Positions 1 through 8,506 of a stretch of DNA of 64,000 nt are shown one piece after another. Both the position numbers and the translations under genes were made by a program. The notes below the pieces were generated by a model that was not told where the DNA came from, did not search any database, and saw only the letters and a list, made by a program, of their open reading frames with translations. The DNA is from Sinomonas susongensis (lineage in GTDB: Bacteria > Actinomycetota > Actinomycetes > Actinomycetales > Micrococcaceae), in NCBI RefSeq assembly GCF_005877005.1, contig NZ_SSNH01000009.1:117467-181466 (forward strand), given 5' to 3'. Within the stretch, counting starts at the first letter, position 1. Each line of letters begins with the position of its first letter.

Positions 1-1005
1 AGGATTCGGAGCGGGAGGGATGTCCGCCGTCGTTCCGTAGGACGGCGGAGCCGGATTGTGCACGGAGGGGTCGACGAGGTCCGCGAGCCCGTGGTCGCTG
101 TCCACCCTGTCCACCCCCAGTTGCGGCAGCCCGAGCAGCTGTATCACCGTCCGCGGGACGGTGGCGTGGTTGGACCACCTGCTGTCGATCCCGGCCTTGA
201 CCGGGCCGCCGAACATGAGCAGCGGGACCCTGGGGCCGTAGGCGAGCTGGACGCCGTCGGGCGTGTGCTCCACGTTCGGGGTGGCGACATGGTCATCCCA
301 GCCCCCCCAGTCGTCCCACGTGAGCATGAACACCGTCTCGTCCCAACCGCCGGACTTCACCACTGCGTCCACGCCCTCCCAGACCTTGTTCATCCCGATC
401 GTGACGTCGGCGGGCGGGTGCTCGTCTTGGGGTGAGTCGTGCCACAGGTAGACGAGCGGCGGCAGGCTGCCGGCCGCTGCGTCGGATACGAACCGGGCGT
501 TCGGCAGGAGGTTCGGAGAGCCGTGGAGCTGCGGGTAGAACCCGGCCGGGTAGCTGTTGCTTCCGGTGTAGCAGCGCCATGCGATGCCGGCTTCCTCGGC
601 GAGGCCCGGGACGGACGGCATATCCCACAGCGGGGGCGGCTGGGTCCGCGACGGGTTGCGCAGCGTCGGGGACTGCCCTCCGAGCAGCAGGAGGTGGTTC
701 GGCGTCGAGTTGGTCCCGAACCCGCTGCAGTGGTTCTCGAGGAAGGCCCCGGTCAGTGCCAGATGGGCATAGAAGGGCAACACCGCCGTCGTGTCGAACT
801 GGGTATGCGTCGCGGCGTGGTGGCCGGTGAGCCAGTCGTGGTAAGCGCGCCGGTCGTGGGGCTGGTCGGACGAGGGCGGGTTGGGCTGGATCGGCCAGTC
901 GGCGACGACGTTCGCCCCGTACGGAGCGAGTCCTCGGAAGTAGTTGTCGGTCGTGTGGTTCTCCTGCACCATCACGATGACTCGCTTCACCCTGCTGTCC
1001 GCCAT
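1..1005 (-). CDS. Phosphoesterase family protein (acid phosphatase/phospholipase C type), 3' end outside window
   Basis: The frame reads from ATG at 1005 to the window edge without a stop (335 codons), so the C-terminus is missing. The N-terminus has the phosphoesterase family (PF04185) signature VIVMVQENHTTDNYFRG, where the Asn/His stretch contributes to the metal/phosphate site. Later there are GFGTNSTPNHLLLLGG and the metal-type motif FMLTWDDWGGWDDHV. No signal peptide is visible at this start, so it may be cytoplasmic or the protein may start further upstream. A purine-rich GAGAGGATGG lies just before the ATG. It is divergent from the alcohol dehydrogenase gene. The substrate cannot be told from sequence; the family hydrolyses phosphate mono- or diesters. 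Confidence 0.85.
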   Translation of the reverse strand, partial: MADSRVKRVIVMVQENHTTDNYFRGLAPYGANVVADWPIQPNPPSSDQPHDRRAYHDWLTGHHAATHTQFDTTAVLPFYAHLALTGAFLENHCSGFGTNSTPNHLLLLGGQSPTLRNPSRTQPPPLWDMPSVPGLAEEAGIAWRCYTGSNSYPAGFYPQLHGSPNLLPNARFVSDAAAGSLPPLVYLWHDSPQDEHPPADVTIGMNKVWEGVDAVVKSGGWDETVFMLTWDDWGGWDDHVATPNVEHTPDGVQLAYGPRVPLLMFGGPVKAGIDSRWSNHATVPRTVIQLLGLPQLGVDRVDSDHGLADLVDPSVHNPAPPSYGTTADIPPAPNP

Positions 1006-1174
1006 GATTCCCATCCTCTCGACCCCTCCGGACCTGCGTTCTCTGGCGATTCTTCTCCCGCCCTCGCCGCGCCGTCACCGGTTGGCGCTCGGCTTTCACG
1101 GCATGTTCATCCGCTGGCCAGCTGCCTCATGTGTGGGCCCGTCGTGCCCGGGTACCAACCGCGTGGCACCCCAA

Positions 1175-1195
1175 CCGAAGCGGAACGTGCTTCGG
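1175..1195. promoter_or_regulatory. Inverted repeat upstream of alcohol dehydrogenase
   Basis: CCGAAGC and GCTTCGG form a perfect 7-bp inverted repeat around a 7-nt loop, 19 nt before the ATG at 1215. It could be an operator or a 5' leader hairpin. No regulator gene lies beside it. Confidence 0.35.
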
Positions 1196-1214
1196 ATCGT
1201 CGAAAGGATCCCCC

Positions 1215-2216
1215 ATGCGAGCAGCGCAGATCAGCTCCCCCGGCGCCGACCTCGAACTCGTCGAGCGCGACATCCCCGATGTGCCTCGCGGCCACGTTCT
1301 GGTCAAGGTCGCGGCCAACGGCATCTGCCACAGCGACTCCATGCCCGCGGCCGGCATGGCCTCCTCCTACCCCCGCATCCCCGGCCACGAAGTCGCCGGA
1401 ACCATCGAGACCCTCGGTGAGGGCGTCACCCAGTGGGCACCCGGCCAGCGGGTCGGCATCGGATGGTTCGGCGGAGCTTGCTTCGAGTGCGACTCCTGCC
1501 GCCGCGGTGACTTCGTCTCCTGCCACGTCGGCAAAGTCACCGGACTCACCTCCGACGGCGGCTACGCCGAGTACCTCGTCGCCCCGGCCGACGCCCTCGC
1601 CGCCATCCCCGACGAGCTCGGCTTCGCCGAGGCCGCACCCCTCATGTGCGCCGGCGTCACCACGTTCAACGGCATCCGCTCGAGCGGTGTCCGCCCGGGC
1701 GACCGCGTCGCAGTCCTCGGCCTCGGCGGCCTCGGCCACCTCGGCGTCCAGTTCGCAGCCAAGCTCGGCTTCGAGACCATCGCGATCGCCCGCGGAGCAG
1801 AGAAGGCCGACTTCGCCCGCGAGCTCGGTGCCGACCACTACATCGACAGCACCACCTCGGACGTCGCCGCGGAACTGAAGGCCCTCGGCGGAGCCGACCT
1901 CGTCCTCGCGACCGTCACCGACGCCGACTCGATGTCTGCCACGATTCCAGGGCTCGCGGCCCGCGGCCGCCTCGTCGTCCTCGGCGTCCCGCACGAGCCC
2001 CTCGCCGCCAACGCGGGCGAGCTCGTCCAGGGCGGACGCACGGTGGCCGGTCACGCCTCCGGCACTGCCAAGGACTCCGAGGACACTCTGCGCTTCGCGG
2101 CCCGCACCGGGGTGCGCCCCCTGATCGAGACCTACCCCCTCGAAAAGGCCGCCGACGGCTTCGATCGCATGATGTCCGGCAAGGCTCGCTTCCGCGTAGT
2201 CCTCACCACCGACTGA
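1215..2216 (+). CDS. Zinc-dependent alcohol dehydrogenase (MDR family)
   Basis: This 333-residue protein has all the marks of a zinc-containing medium-chain dehydrogenase: catalytic-zinc residues in NGICHSD and GHEVAG, a four-cysteine structural-zinc lobe (CFECDSCRRGDFVSC), and a Rossmann motif GLGGLGHLGVQ near residue 170 for NAD(P). It should oxidise alcohols or reduce aldehydes in the cytoplasm; substrate unknown. An in-frame start exists 28 codons upstream, but AAAGGATC just before 1215 and the conserved N-terminus (MRAAQI) favour ATG 1215. The gene is single, with a clear terminator after it, so it is probably not part of the following catabolic operon. Confidence 0.93.
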   Translation: MRAAQISSPGADLELVERDIPDVPRGHVLVKVAANGICHSDSMPAAGMASSYPRIPGHEVAGTIETLGEGVTQWAPGQRVGIGWFGGACFECDSCRRGDFVSCHVGKVTGLTSDGGYAEYLVAPADALAAIPDELGFAEAAPLMCAGVTTFNGIRSSGVRPGDRVAVLGLGGLGHLGVQFAAKLGFETIAIARGAEKADFARELGADHYIDSTTSDVAAELKALGGADLVLATVTDADSMSATIPGLAARGRLVVLGVPHEPLAANAGELVQGGRTVAGHASGTAKDSEDTLRFAARTGVRPLIETYPLEKAADGFDRMMSGKARFRVVLTTD

Positions 2217-2224
2217 CTCCTCGC

Positions 2225-2262
2225 GCCGAGCAGTGTGCACTAAGCACCCTGCTCGGCCTTTT
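2225..2262 (+). terminator. Rho-independent terminator after alcohol dehydrogenase
   Basis: GCCGAGCAG and CTGCTCGGC form a 9-bp stem, with a second small stem (GTGC/GCAC) in the loop, followed by CTTTT. It separates the dehydrogenase from the permease operon. Confidence 0.8.
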
Positions 2263-2342
2263 CAGTGCACCATGCATATGTGATCCGTACCTCAACCTGA
2301 ATAGCCTGACGGTCATCAGCCCATCTTCTTGGAAGGACCACG

Positions 2343-3683
2343 ATGGCTAGCCAGGTTCACTCTGATGACTTCGCTCTCTCTCGGGTGACGCCCGGGGCCC
2401 GGAAACCGTGGTTTGGCATCGCGGTCCAGCGCTTCGGGCAGGTCTCCGCACTCTCGCAGTTCCTTTTGGGCGCAACGCTCGGCTACAGCATGACCTTCGG
2501 CGAGGCGGCCCTGGCGCTGCTGCTCGGTTCCGTCATCCTCGAGGTCATCATGTGCATCGTGGGCATCATCGGTCAGAAGGAGGGCCTGAACACGGCACTC
2601 CTGGCCCGATGGACAGGCTTCGGGGAAATCGGCGCATCGCTTGTCGGCCTCGCGATAGGCATCAGCCTCATCGGATGGTTCGGGATCCAATCCGCTATCT
2701 CGGCGCAGTCCCTCGACGCGCTCATGCCGGGCGTCCTGCCCGCCTGGGTCTGGAGCCTCCTCTTCGGACTCGGAGTCACCGCAATCGTAGCCTTCGGCTT
2801 CGTCGGCATGCAGTGGCTCGCCAACATCACCGTGCCGCTGTTCCTGATCCTCGTCGGCTGGTCCGTGCTCAGCGAGTTGACCCGCCACGACTTCGGGACG
2901 CTCCTCACCGGCCCCGCACCCGGGCCGGCCATGAGCGTGTGGCAGGGCACCGGGATCGTCGCGGGCGGTCTGATCGTCGGTGCGATCATCACGGCCGACA
3001 TGACCCGCTTCAACCGCTCCAAAGCCGATGTGGTGAAGCAGACCGTCGTCGGCGTCAGCCTGGGCGAATTCGTGATCGGGCTCGCAGGCGTGCTCCTGGC
3101 CCACGCGGCGGCAACAGGTGACATCGTGGCCATCGTCACCTCTTCCATCGGCTTCGTCGGTCTCGTCATCGTCATCACCGGCACTCTCAAGATCAACGAC
3201 TGGAACCTCTATTCCTCCACACTCGGGCTGGTCAACTTCATCTCGACCGCGTTCGGCAGGAACCTGCACCGCATGTCCGCCACGATCGTCTTGGGCGTCG
3301 TCGGATCGATCCTCGCCGCAGCGGGCATCCTCTCCCAGTTCGCCGGGTTCCTCATGATCCTCGGGGTCGCATTCCCTCCCATCGCGGGAATCATGGTCGC
3401 CGAATACTTCGTCGTGAAGCGGTGGCGCGGCGAGCTCGACGCCACGCGTGCCACAGGTGCCCTGCCTGCCACCGCCCCTCGGATCGTCCCGGCCACCATC
3501 GTCGTCTGGCTCGCTTCCGCCTTGGTGGGCTACTTCACCACCTGGGGGATCCCTCCCCTGCTCAGCCTGCTGCTGTCCATGGTGCTCTACATCGGTGCCG
3601 GGAAGCTCGGCTTGGTCCGCGGCCTCGGGGCCGCCGTCACGAAGCAGGCCCCACCCGCCGTCGTCGCTGACGCAGCAGCCTGA
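2343..3683 (+). CDS. NCS1-family permease (cytosine/purine/hydantoin type)
   Basis: A 446-residue integral membrane protein with about twelve hydrophobic segments. The N-terminal part (PWFGIAVQRFGQVSALSQF then LGATLGYSMTFGEA) is typical of cytosine permease CodB and relatives in the NCS1 family, which take up nucleobases, allantoin or hydantoins with Na+ or H+. A characterised actinobacterial NCS1 protein, Mhp1 of Microbacterium, carries hydantoins, which fits the hydantoinase-like gene 32 nt downstream. The start has a good ribosome site (GGAAGGACCACG). It is the first gene of a run continuing to the PucR regulator. Substrate is inferred from context only. Confidence 0.9.
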   Translation: MASQVHSDDFALSRVTPGARKPWFGIAVQRFGQVSALSQFLLGATLGYSMTFGEAALALLLGSVILEVIMCIVGIIGQKEGLNTALLARWTGFGEIGASLVGLAIGISLIGWFGIQSAISAQSLDALMPGVLPAWVWSLLFGLGVTAIVAFGFVGMQWLANITVPLFLILVGWSVLSELTRHDFGTLLTGPAPGPAMSVWQGTGIVAGGLIVGAIITADMTRFNRSKADVVKQTVVGVSLGEFVIGLAGVLLAHAAATGDIVAIVTSSIGFVGLVIVITGTLKINDWNLYSSTLGLVNFISTAFGRNLHRMSATIVLGVVGSILAAAGILSQFAGFLMILGVAFPPIAGIMVAEYFVVKRWRGELDATRATGALPATAPRIVPATIVVWLASALVGYFTTWGIPPLLSLLLSMVLYIGAGKLGLVRGLGAAVTKQAPPAVVADAAA

Positions 3684-3715
3684 CACAGACCCCATCCAAC
3701 GAGAAAGCGAGAATC

Positions 3716-5263
3716 ATGCACATCGGCATCGACGTCGGCGGCACCAACACAGACGCTGTCCTCATGGAGGGCACCCGAGCAATAGAGGGGGTCAAGCACT
3801 CGACCACTCCCGATGTCACCTCCGGCATCGTGCAGGCCATCGAGGACCTCCGAGCGAGGCATCCCTTCCAGGACACCCAGATCGACGCGGTGATGATCGG
3901 CACGACCCACTTCATCAACGCCCTCGTGCAGGCCAATCGCCTCGCACCCACAGCGGCCCTGAGGCTCGGGCTCCCTGCGACCAAGGCCCTCCCCCCGCTT
4001 GTCGACTGGCCGGAGGCGCTGAGCAGCGCCATCCAGGGCCGAAGCTATCTCGCCCACGGGGGCTACGAGTTCGACGGGCGCCCCATCTCGCCCCTGGACC
4101 CAGAGGAGCTGCGGAAGCACGCGGCGGACATGAAGTCGAACGGCATCCGCTCTGTCGCGGTTTCCTCCGTGTTCAGCCCTGTGAACCATGATCTGGAGGT
4201 CGAGACCGGCCGAATCCTGGCCGACGAGCTGGGCCCGGAGGTCGCCATCTCGCTCTCCCACGAGATCGGCCGGATCGGGCTGCTCGAGCGCGAGAACGCA
4301 ACGATCATCAACGCAGCGCTGCGGGAACTCGCCTCGGAAATCGTCGACGGCCTCACGGCCGCCGTCCGAGCCGAGGGGATCAGCGCTCCGATCTTCCTCA
4401 GCCAGAATGACGGGACGCTCATGGACGAGGACTACGTCCGCCTCTACCCCGTGGCCACCTTCGCCTCAGGCCCCACAAACTCCATGCGCGGGGCCGCCGT
4501 CACGAGCGGGCTCGCGACCTGTGCGGTTGTAGATATCGGAGGAACGACAACCGATATAGGCCTTCTCATCAACGGGTTCCCCCGTGAGACCGCCAATGAG
4601 GTGAAGGTCGCAGGCATCCGAACGAACTTCCGCATGCCGGACGTGCTCTCCATCGGAATCGGCGGCGGGAGCATCGTCGATCCCGTATCGGGTGAGGTCG
4701 GCCCCGAGTCCGTGGGCTACAGGCTCACGACGGAGGCGCTCGTCTTCGGCGGATCGACCCTGACAGCGACAGACATCGCCGTGGCAGCGGGGCGTGCCGA
4801 CATCGGTGACCCGTCGAAGGTCGCTCACCTCGATCCGGATTTCATCCGCCGGGTGCTCGACCGGATCGCCGAGCGGATCTCGGAGGCGGTAGACCGGATG
4901 CGCACCTCGCCTGATCCCATCCCCGTGGTCGCGGTTGGAGGGGGTTCGGTCCTCCTGCCTGACCGGTTGCCGCTCTTCGGCACAGTGCACCGGCCGGAGA
5001 ACTACGCCGTTGCCAATGCGATCGGCGCCTCGATCGCACAGGTCGGCGGCGAGATCGACAAAGTGTTCGCCGTCGAACCCGGGCACCGTGAGGAGACCCT
5101 TGCCCAGGTGCGGGCCGAGGCCTCGGACAAGGCGGTAGCTGCCGGCGCCAAACCCTCCACGGTCATGATCGTAGACTTCGACGAGGTGCCCCTCCCCTAC
5201 CTTCCCGGCAACGCCACGCGCATCCGCGTCAAGGCCGTCGGCGACCTCGATATGGGGGCGTGA
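3716..5263 (+). CDS. Hydantoinase/oxoprolinase family protein (HyuA type)
   Basis: 515 residues. The N-terminus HIGIDVGGTNTDAVLM and the internal VVDIGGTTTDIGLLINGFP (about residues 265-283) are the two ATP-binding loops of the hydantoinase A/5-oxoprolinase family (ASKHA fold). GIGGGSIVDP follows near residue 320. The protein is shorter than full HyuA proteins (about 680 residues) because it lacks the long C-terminal extension, a common form next to DUF917 genes. Family members open a cyclic amide in an ATP-dependent way. No HyuB partner is present here; the DUF917 genes start 1 nt after the stop, which suggests they are the functional partners. Confidence 0.9.
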   Translation: MHIGIDVGGTNTDAVLMEGTRAIEGVKHSTTPDVTSGIVQAIEDLRARHPFQDTQIDAVMIGTTHFINALVQANRLAPTAALRLGLPATKALPPLVDWPEALSSAIQGRSYLAHGGYEFDGRPISPLDPEELRKHAADMKSNGIRSVAVSSVFSPVNHDLEVETGRILADELGPEVAISLSHEIGRIGLLERENATIINAALRELASEIVDGLTAAVRAEGISAPIFLSQNDGTLMDEDYVRLYPVATFASGPTNSMRGAAVTSGLATCAVVDIGGTTTDIGLLINGFPRETANEVKVAGIRTNFRMPDVLSIGIGGGSIVDPVSGEVGPESVGYRLTTEALVFGGSTLTATDIAVAAGRADIGDPSKVAHLDPDFIRRVLDRIAERISEAVDRMRTSPDPIPVVAVGGGSVLLPDRLPLFGTVHRPENYAVANAIGASIAQVGGEIDKVFAVEPGHREETLAQVRAEASDKAVAAGAKPSTVMIVDFDEVPLPYLPGNATRIRVKAVGDLDMGA

Positions 5264-5264
5264 A

Positions 5265-6356
5265 ATGGCCTGGACAATGACAGCGGGCGACGTCGAGAAC
5301 GTCGCCCGGGGCGCAGCCGTCCTGGGCACCGGTGGGGGTGGAGATCCCTATATCGGGGCGCTCCTGGCGACCCGCGCGCTTCAGGAACACGGGGAAATCC
5401 CCGTGGTGACGCTCGAGGAGCTCCCCGAGGACGCGCTGGTGCTCACCGTCGCGATGATGGGCGCACCCACCGTCATGGTCGAGAAGCTCCCAAGCCTCGA
5501 GGAGGTCATCGCCCCCGTGCGTGAACTCGGCGCGTACCTCAGCCGACCCGTGACTCACATCGCGTGTGCCGAAATCGGTGGAGTCAACTCCACGATCCCC
5601 GTCGCGGCCGCAGCCGCCCTGGGGCTGCCGCTCCTCGACGCCGACGGCATGGGGCGGGCATTCCCCGAGCTGCAGATGGTCCTTCCCACGCTCTACGGTG
5701 TGACCGCTTCCCCACTGGCCTTCGGAGACGAGAAGGGCAATGTCGGCGTCCTCCAGACTGTCGACAACAGCTGGACGGAGCGCATCGCAAGGGTCGCATG
5801 CGTCGAGATGGGCTGCTCCGTCATGATCTCCGGCTTCCGGATGACCGGTTCCCAAGCCCGGGAATCGCTTGTCGAGGGCTCGCTTTCGAGGTGCATCGCG
5901 ATCGGAAAGGAGATCGTCCGGGCACGCGCGGCAAAGTCCGACCCCGTGGCGGCCGCCGTCGAGCTCCTGGGCGGCCGCGAGCTGTTCGCGGGCAAGGTCG
6001 CCGACGTCCAGAGGGCTACGACGAGAGGCTTTGCCCGCGGGCAGGCTCGAATCGACGGGCAGGACGCAGTCCTCATGCTCTCGTTCCAGAACGAGCATCT
6101 TGTCGCGGAATCCGACGGCAGGATCCTCGCCACGACTCCGGACCTCATCATCGTGCTCGAACACGAGACCGGCGAACCCATTACAACCGAGGGCCTCCGT
6201 TACGGGCAGCGCGTCCGCGTGGTCGCAGCACCTTCGGACGAACGGTGGCACACGTCCGCGGCCCTGGCCATGGTCGGTCCCGGCTATTTCGGCTACGACC
6301 ACCCTTCCTACCGTTTCGACGGCTCGGTGGAAGACCTGGCGGAGGCGATCGCGTGA
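5265..6356 (+). CDS. DUF917 family protein, copy 1
   Basis: 363 residues. Motifs shared with copy 2 are GTGGGGDPYIG near the N-terminus, MMGAPTVMVEKLP, EIGGVNSTIPVAAAAALG, LDADGMGRAFPEL and the C-terminal TEGLRYGQRVRV. As I recall, Pfam now names this family (PF06032) after an S-methyl thiohydantoin desulfurase, so the family acts on hydantoin-like rings. It begins 1 nt after the HyuA-type stop and overlaps copy 2 by four bases, so translation is coupled. It is presumably a cytoplasmic enzyme in the same pathway. Exact reaction unknown. Confidence 0.88.
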   Translation: MAWTMTAGDVENVARGAAVLGTGGGGDPYIGALLATRALQEHGEIPVVTLEELPEDALVLTVAMMGAPTVMVEKLPSLEEVIAPVRELGAYLSRPVTHIACAEIGGVNSTIPVAAAAALGLPLLDADGMGRAFPELQMVLPTLYGVTASPLAFGDEKGNVGVLQTVDNSWTERIARVACVEMGCSVMISGFRMTGSQARESLVEGSLSRCIAIGKEIVRARAAKSDPVAAAVELLGGRELFAGKVADVQRATTRGFARGQARIDGQDAVLMLSFQNEHLVAESDGRILATTPDLIIVLEHETGEPITTEGLRYGQRVRVVAAPSDERWHTSAALAMVGPGYFGYDHPSYRFDGSVEDLAEAIA

Positions 6357-7459
6357 GCTGGCAGCTGAGAGCGTCCGACCTCCCCGATCTCGCGCGCGGC
6401 GCGACGCTTCTTGGGACCGGAGGCGGAGGCGACCCCTACATCGGAAGGATGCTGGCCGAGCGGGTGCTCGGGGACCGGGCTATCACGGTCCTCGACCCGG
6501 ACGACCTCGCAGACGAAGCGTTCGTCATCCCGACCGCGCAGATGGGCGCACCCACCGTCATGGTCGAGAAGATCCCCGCCGGAACCGAACCCACTCTCGC
6601 CCTTCGGACACTCGAGGAACACCTCGGCAGGAAGGCCGACGCGACGATGCCGATCGAATGCGGAGGCATCAATTCGATGATCCCGCTCATCGTCGCAGCC
6701 GAGACCGGGCTCCCCGTGGTGGATGCCGACGGCATGGGCCGGGCATTCCCCGAGCTCTACATGGAGACGTTCGCTGTCTACGGCGTTCACGGCTCCCCCC
6801 TTGCCATCGCCGGAGAGCGCGGCGAGCGGGTTGTCATCGACACGGGTGACGACGACCGGCAGATGGAATGGCTCGCCCGGGGGATCACCATCCGACTCGG
6901 CGGCGTGGCCCACATCGCCGAGTACGCGATGACCGGGGCCGAGGTCAAGCGCACAGCAGTGCCTCGGACCCTGTCCATGGCACTGTCGCTGGGGCGCTCG
7001 ATGCGCTTGGCCCGCGAAGAGCACCGGTCTCCGTTCGACGCCATCGCCCTCACCCTGGCAGGGACTCAGTACGCTCATGTCCGCGAGCTCTTCGTCGGCA
7101 AGGTCACGGACGTGGAGCGCCGAACCACGGACGGCTTCGCGAAGGGGCGGGCCGTGATCTCCGGCACGGGGGACGGGGAGGACTTCGAGATCGAGTTCCA
7201 GAACGAGAACCTCATCGCGCGCCGGGGCGGGGAAGTGGTGGCCATCGTGCCAGACCTCGTCTGCGTCGTCGACCACGAGTCGGCGGAGCCGATCACCACG
7301 GAAGGACTCCGTTACGGCCAACGGGTGCGCGTCCTCGGAATCTCCACTCCCGAAATGATGCGGACGCCCGAGGCCCTCGAAGCATTCGGGCCGTCGTCCT
7401 TCGGTCTGAAGGAGGACTTCGCACCCGTCGAGGGAGCGGCCGTGGCACTCCGCCCGTAG
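6353..7459 (+). CDS. DUF917 family protein, copy 2
   Basis: 368 residues from a GTG start at 6353 that overlaps the TGA of copy 1 (GTGA). The same frame stays open far upstream inside copy 1, but conserved family sequence begins only at SWQLRASDLPDLARGATLLG. It keeps every motif of copy 1: LGTGGGGDPYIG, QMGAPTVMVEKIP, CGGINSMIPLIVAAETG, DADGMGRAFPEL and TEGLRYGQRVRV. Copies 1 and 2 are clear paralogues and may work as a hetero-oligomer; this is inference from coupling and similarity. Confidence 0.88.
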   Translation: MSWQLRASDLPDLARGATLLGTGGGGDPYIGRMLAERVLGDRAITVLDPDDLADEAFVIPTAQMGAPTVMVEKIPAGTEPTLALRTLEEHLGRKADATMPIECGGINSMIPLIVAAETGLPVVDADGMGRAFPELYMETFAVYGVHGSPLAIAGERGERVVIDTGDDDRQMEWLARGITIRLGGVAHIAEYAMTGAEVKRTAVPRTLSMALSLGRSMRLAREEHRSPFDAIALTLAGTQYAHVRELFVGKVTDVERRTTDGFAKGRAVISGTGDGEDFEIEFQNENLIARRGGEVVAIVPDLVCVVDHESAEPITTEGLRYGQRVRVLGISTPEMMRTPEALEAFGPSSFGLKEDFAPVEGAAVALRP

Positions 7460-7468
7460 GCTGACAGC

Positions 7469-8506
7469 ATGGCCAGAACCCTCGAACGGCCCCAGCTGCC
7501 TGCTCTCGCCCGGGGATTCGCACTTCTGGGGTCCGGCGGTGGCGGTACTACCACAATGCTCGAGCTGATGCTCGGACGCTCCCGCGGTTGGCCGATCGCC
7601 ATCGCCGGACCGGAAGAGTTGGATCCGACGACGCCGTGCCTCGCCGCGGCGTTCGTCGGTTCGACAATCCTGCTCGGCGAACGCCTGCCCGGCGACGCAC
7701 CGTTCGAGCCGCTGGTCCACGCCGTCGAACGATGGTTGGGCATCCGCGTCCCCGCGGTGTGCTCCCTCGAGGGCGGCGGGCTCAACGGCCTGGTTCCTCT
7801 CACCTTCGCGCCCGACCGCATCGTCGTGGATGCGGACTGCACCGGTAGGGCCGTCCCGGGACTTGACCAGATATCGTTGTTCGTCGACCGCCTCCCAGGC
7901 ATCGTCGCCGCGTGCGACACCGGGGCTGGTGGGGCAATGCTGGTCAGCACCGACCGGGCCATAGACGCCGAGCGCGTCATCCGTTCGGCGATCATCCAGG
8001 CCGGGGGTGCAGGCGGGGCGGTCTTCGCAGGGTTCACAGTCGGAGACCTCATAGAGCACGCGATTCCAGGTCACCTCGACGTGGCGCTCCGGCTCGGAAG
8101 CGCATACCTGAGCTCTGCCCATTGGCCTCCGGCAGCGCTGGCTGGCGCCCTGGGCGGACGGCTCCTGGGGCACGGGCGGATCACCTCCGTCGACACCGAT
8201 GACCGGGATCCCTTCGTGAGGACCGTTGAATTGGCCGGTGTCAACGGCGAGGTCCACCGGATCGTCTCGCGGACAGAGACCCTTGCGTTCATGACCGACG
8301 GCCGGCTCGAGGCGTCCGCGCCGACCGTCATTGCCCTGCTCGATGCGGTGTCCCGCGAGATCCTCGAGGTCACCGACCTGACCCTCGCCCGGCACATCGT
8401 GGCGATCGAGCTGCCGGGCCCTGCGTGGTGGCACGCCTCACCCCACAGGCTCCGACGGGTCCAGCCCTCGGCCTACGGACTGACAGAACTGGACGCGATC
8501 ACGTGA
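7469..8506 (+). CDS. Divergent DUF917-like protein, copy 3
   Basis: 345 residues, starting 9 nt after copy 2. It aligns over its length with copies 1 and 2 but has lost several signature residues: GTGGGGDPY is GSGGGGTTT, MGAPTVMVEK is VGSTILLGER, GMGRAFPE is CTGRAVPG, and the C-terminal TEGLRYGQRV block is absent (ITLARHIV-like sequence instead). The glycine-rich N-terminal loop and EGGGLNG remain. It may be a non-catalytic or regulatory partner of the intact copies, or an enzyme with changed specificity. Its stop overlaps the PucR start by four bases. Confidence 0.78.
   Translation: MARTLERPQLPALARGFALLGSGGGGTTTMLELMLGRSRGWPIAIAGPEELDPTTPCLAAAFVGSTILLGERLPGDAPFEPLVHAVERWLGIRVPAVCSLEGGGLNGLVPLTFAPDRIVVDADCTGRAVPGLDQISLFVDRLPGIVAACDTGAGGAMLVSTDRAIDAERVIRSAIIQAGGAGGAVFAGFTVGDLIEHAIPGHLDVALRLGSAYLSSAHWPPAALAGALGGRLLGHGRITSVDTDDRDPFVRTVELAGVNGEVHRIVSRTETLAFMTDGRLEASAPTVIALLDAVSREILEVTDLTLARHIVAIELPGPAWWHASPHRLRRVQPSAYGLTELDAIT

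Noticed and set aside
6308..8434. Long minus-strand frame opposite the DUF917 genes
   Set aside because: Its product is low-complexity and Asp/His/Arg-rich, while the plus strand holds three overlapping family genes.
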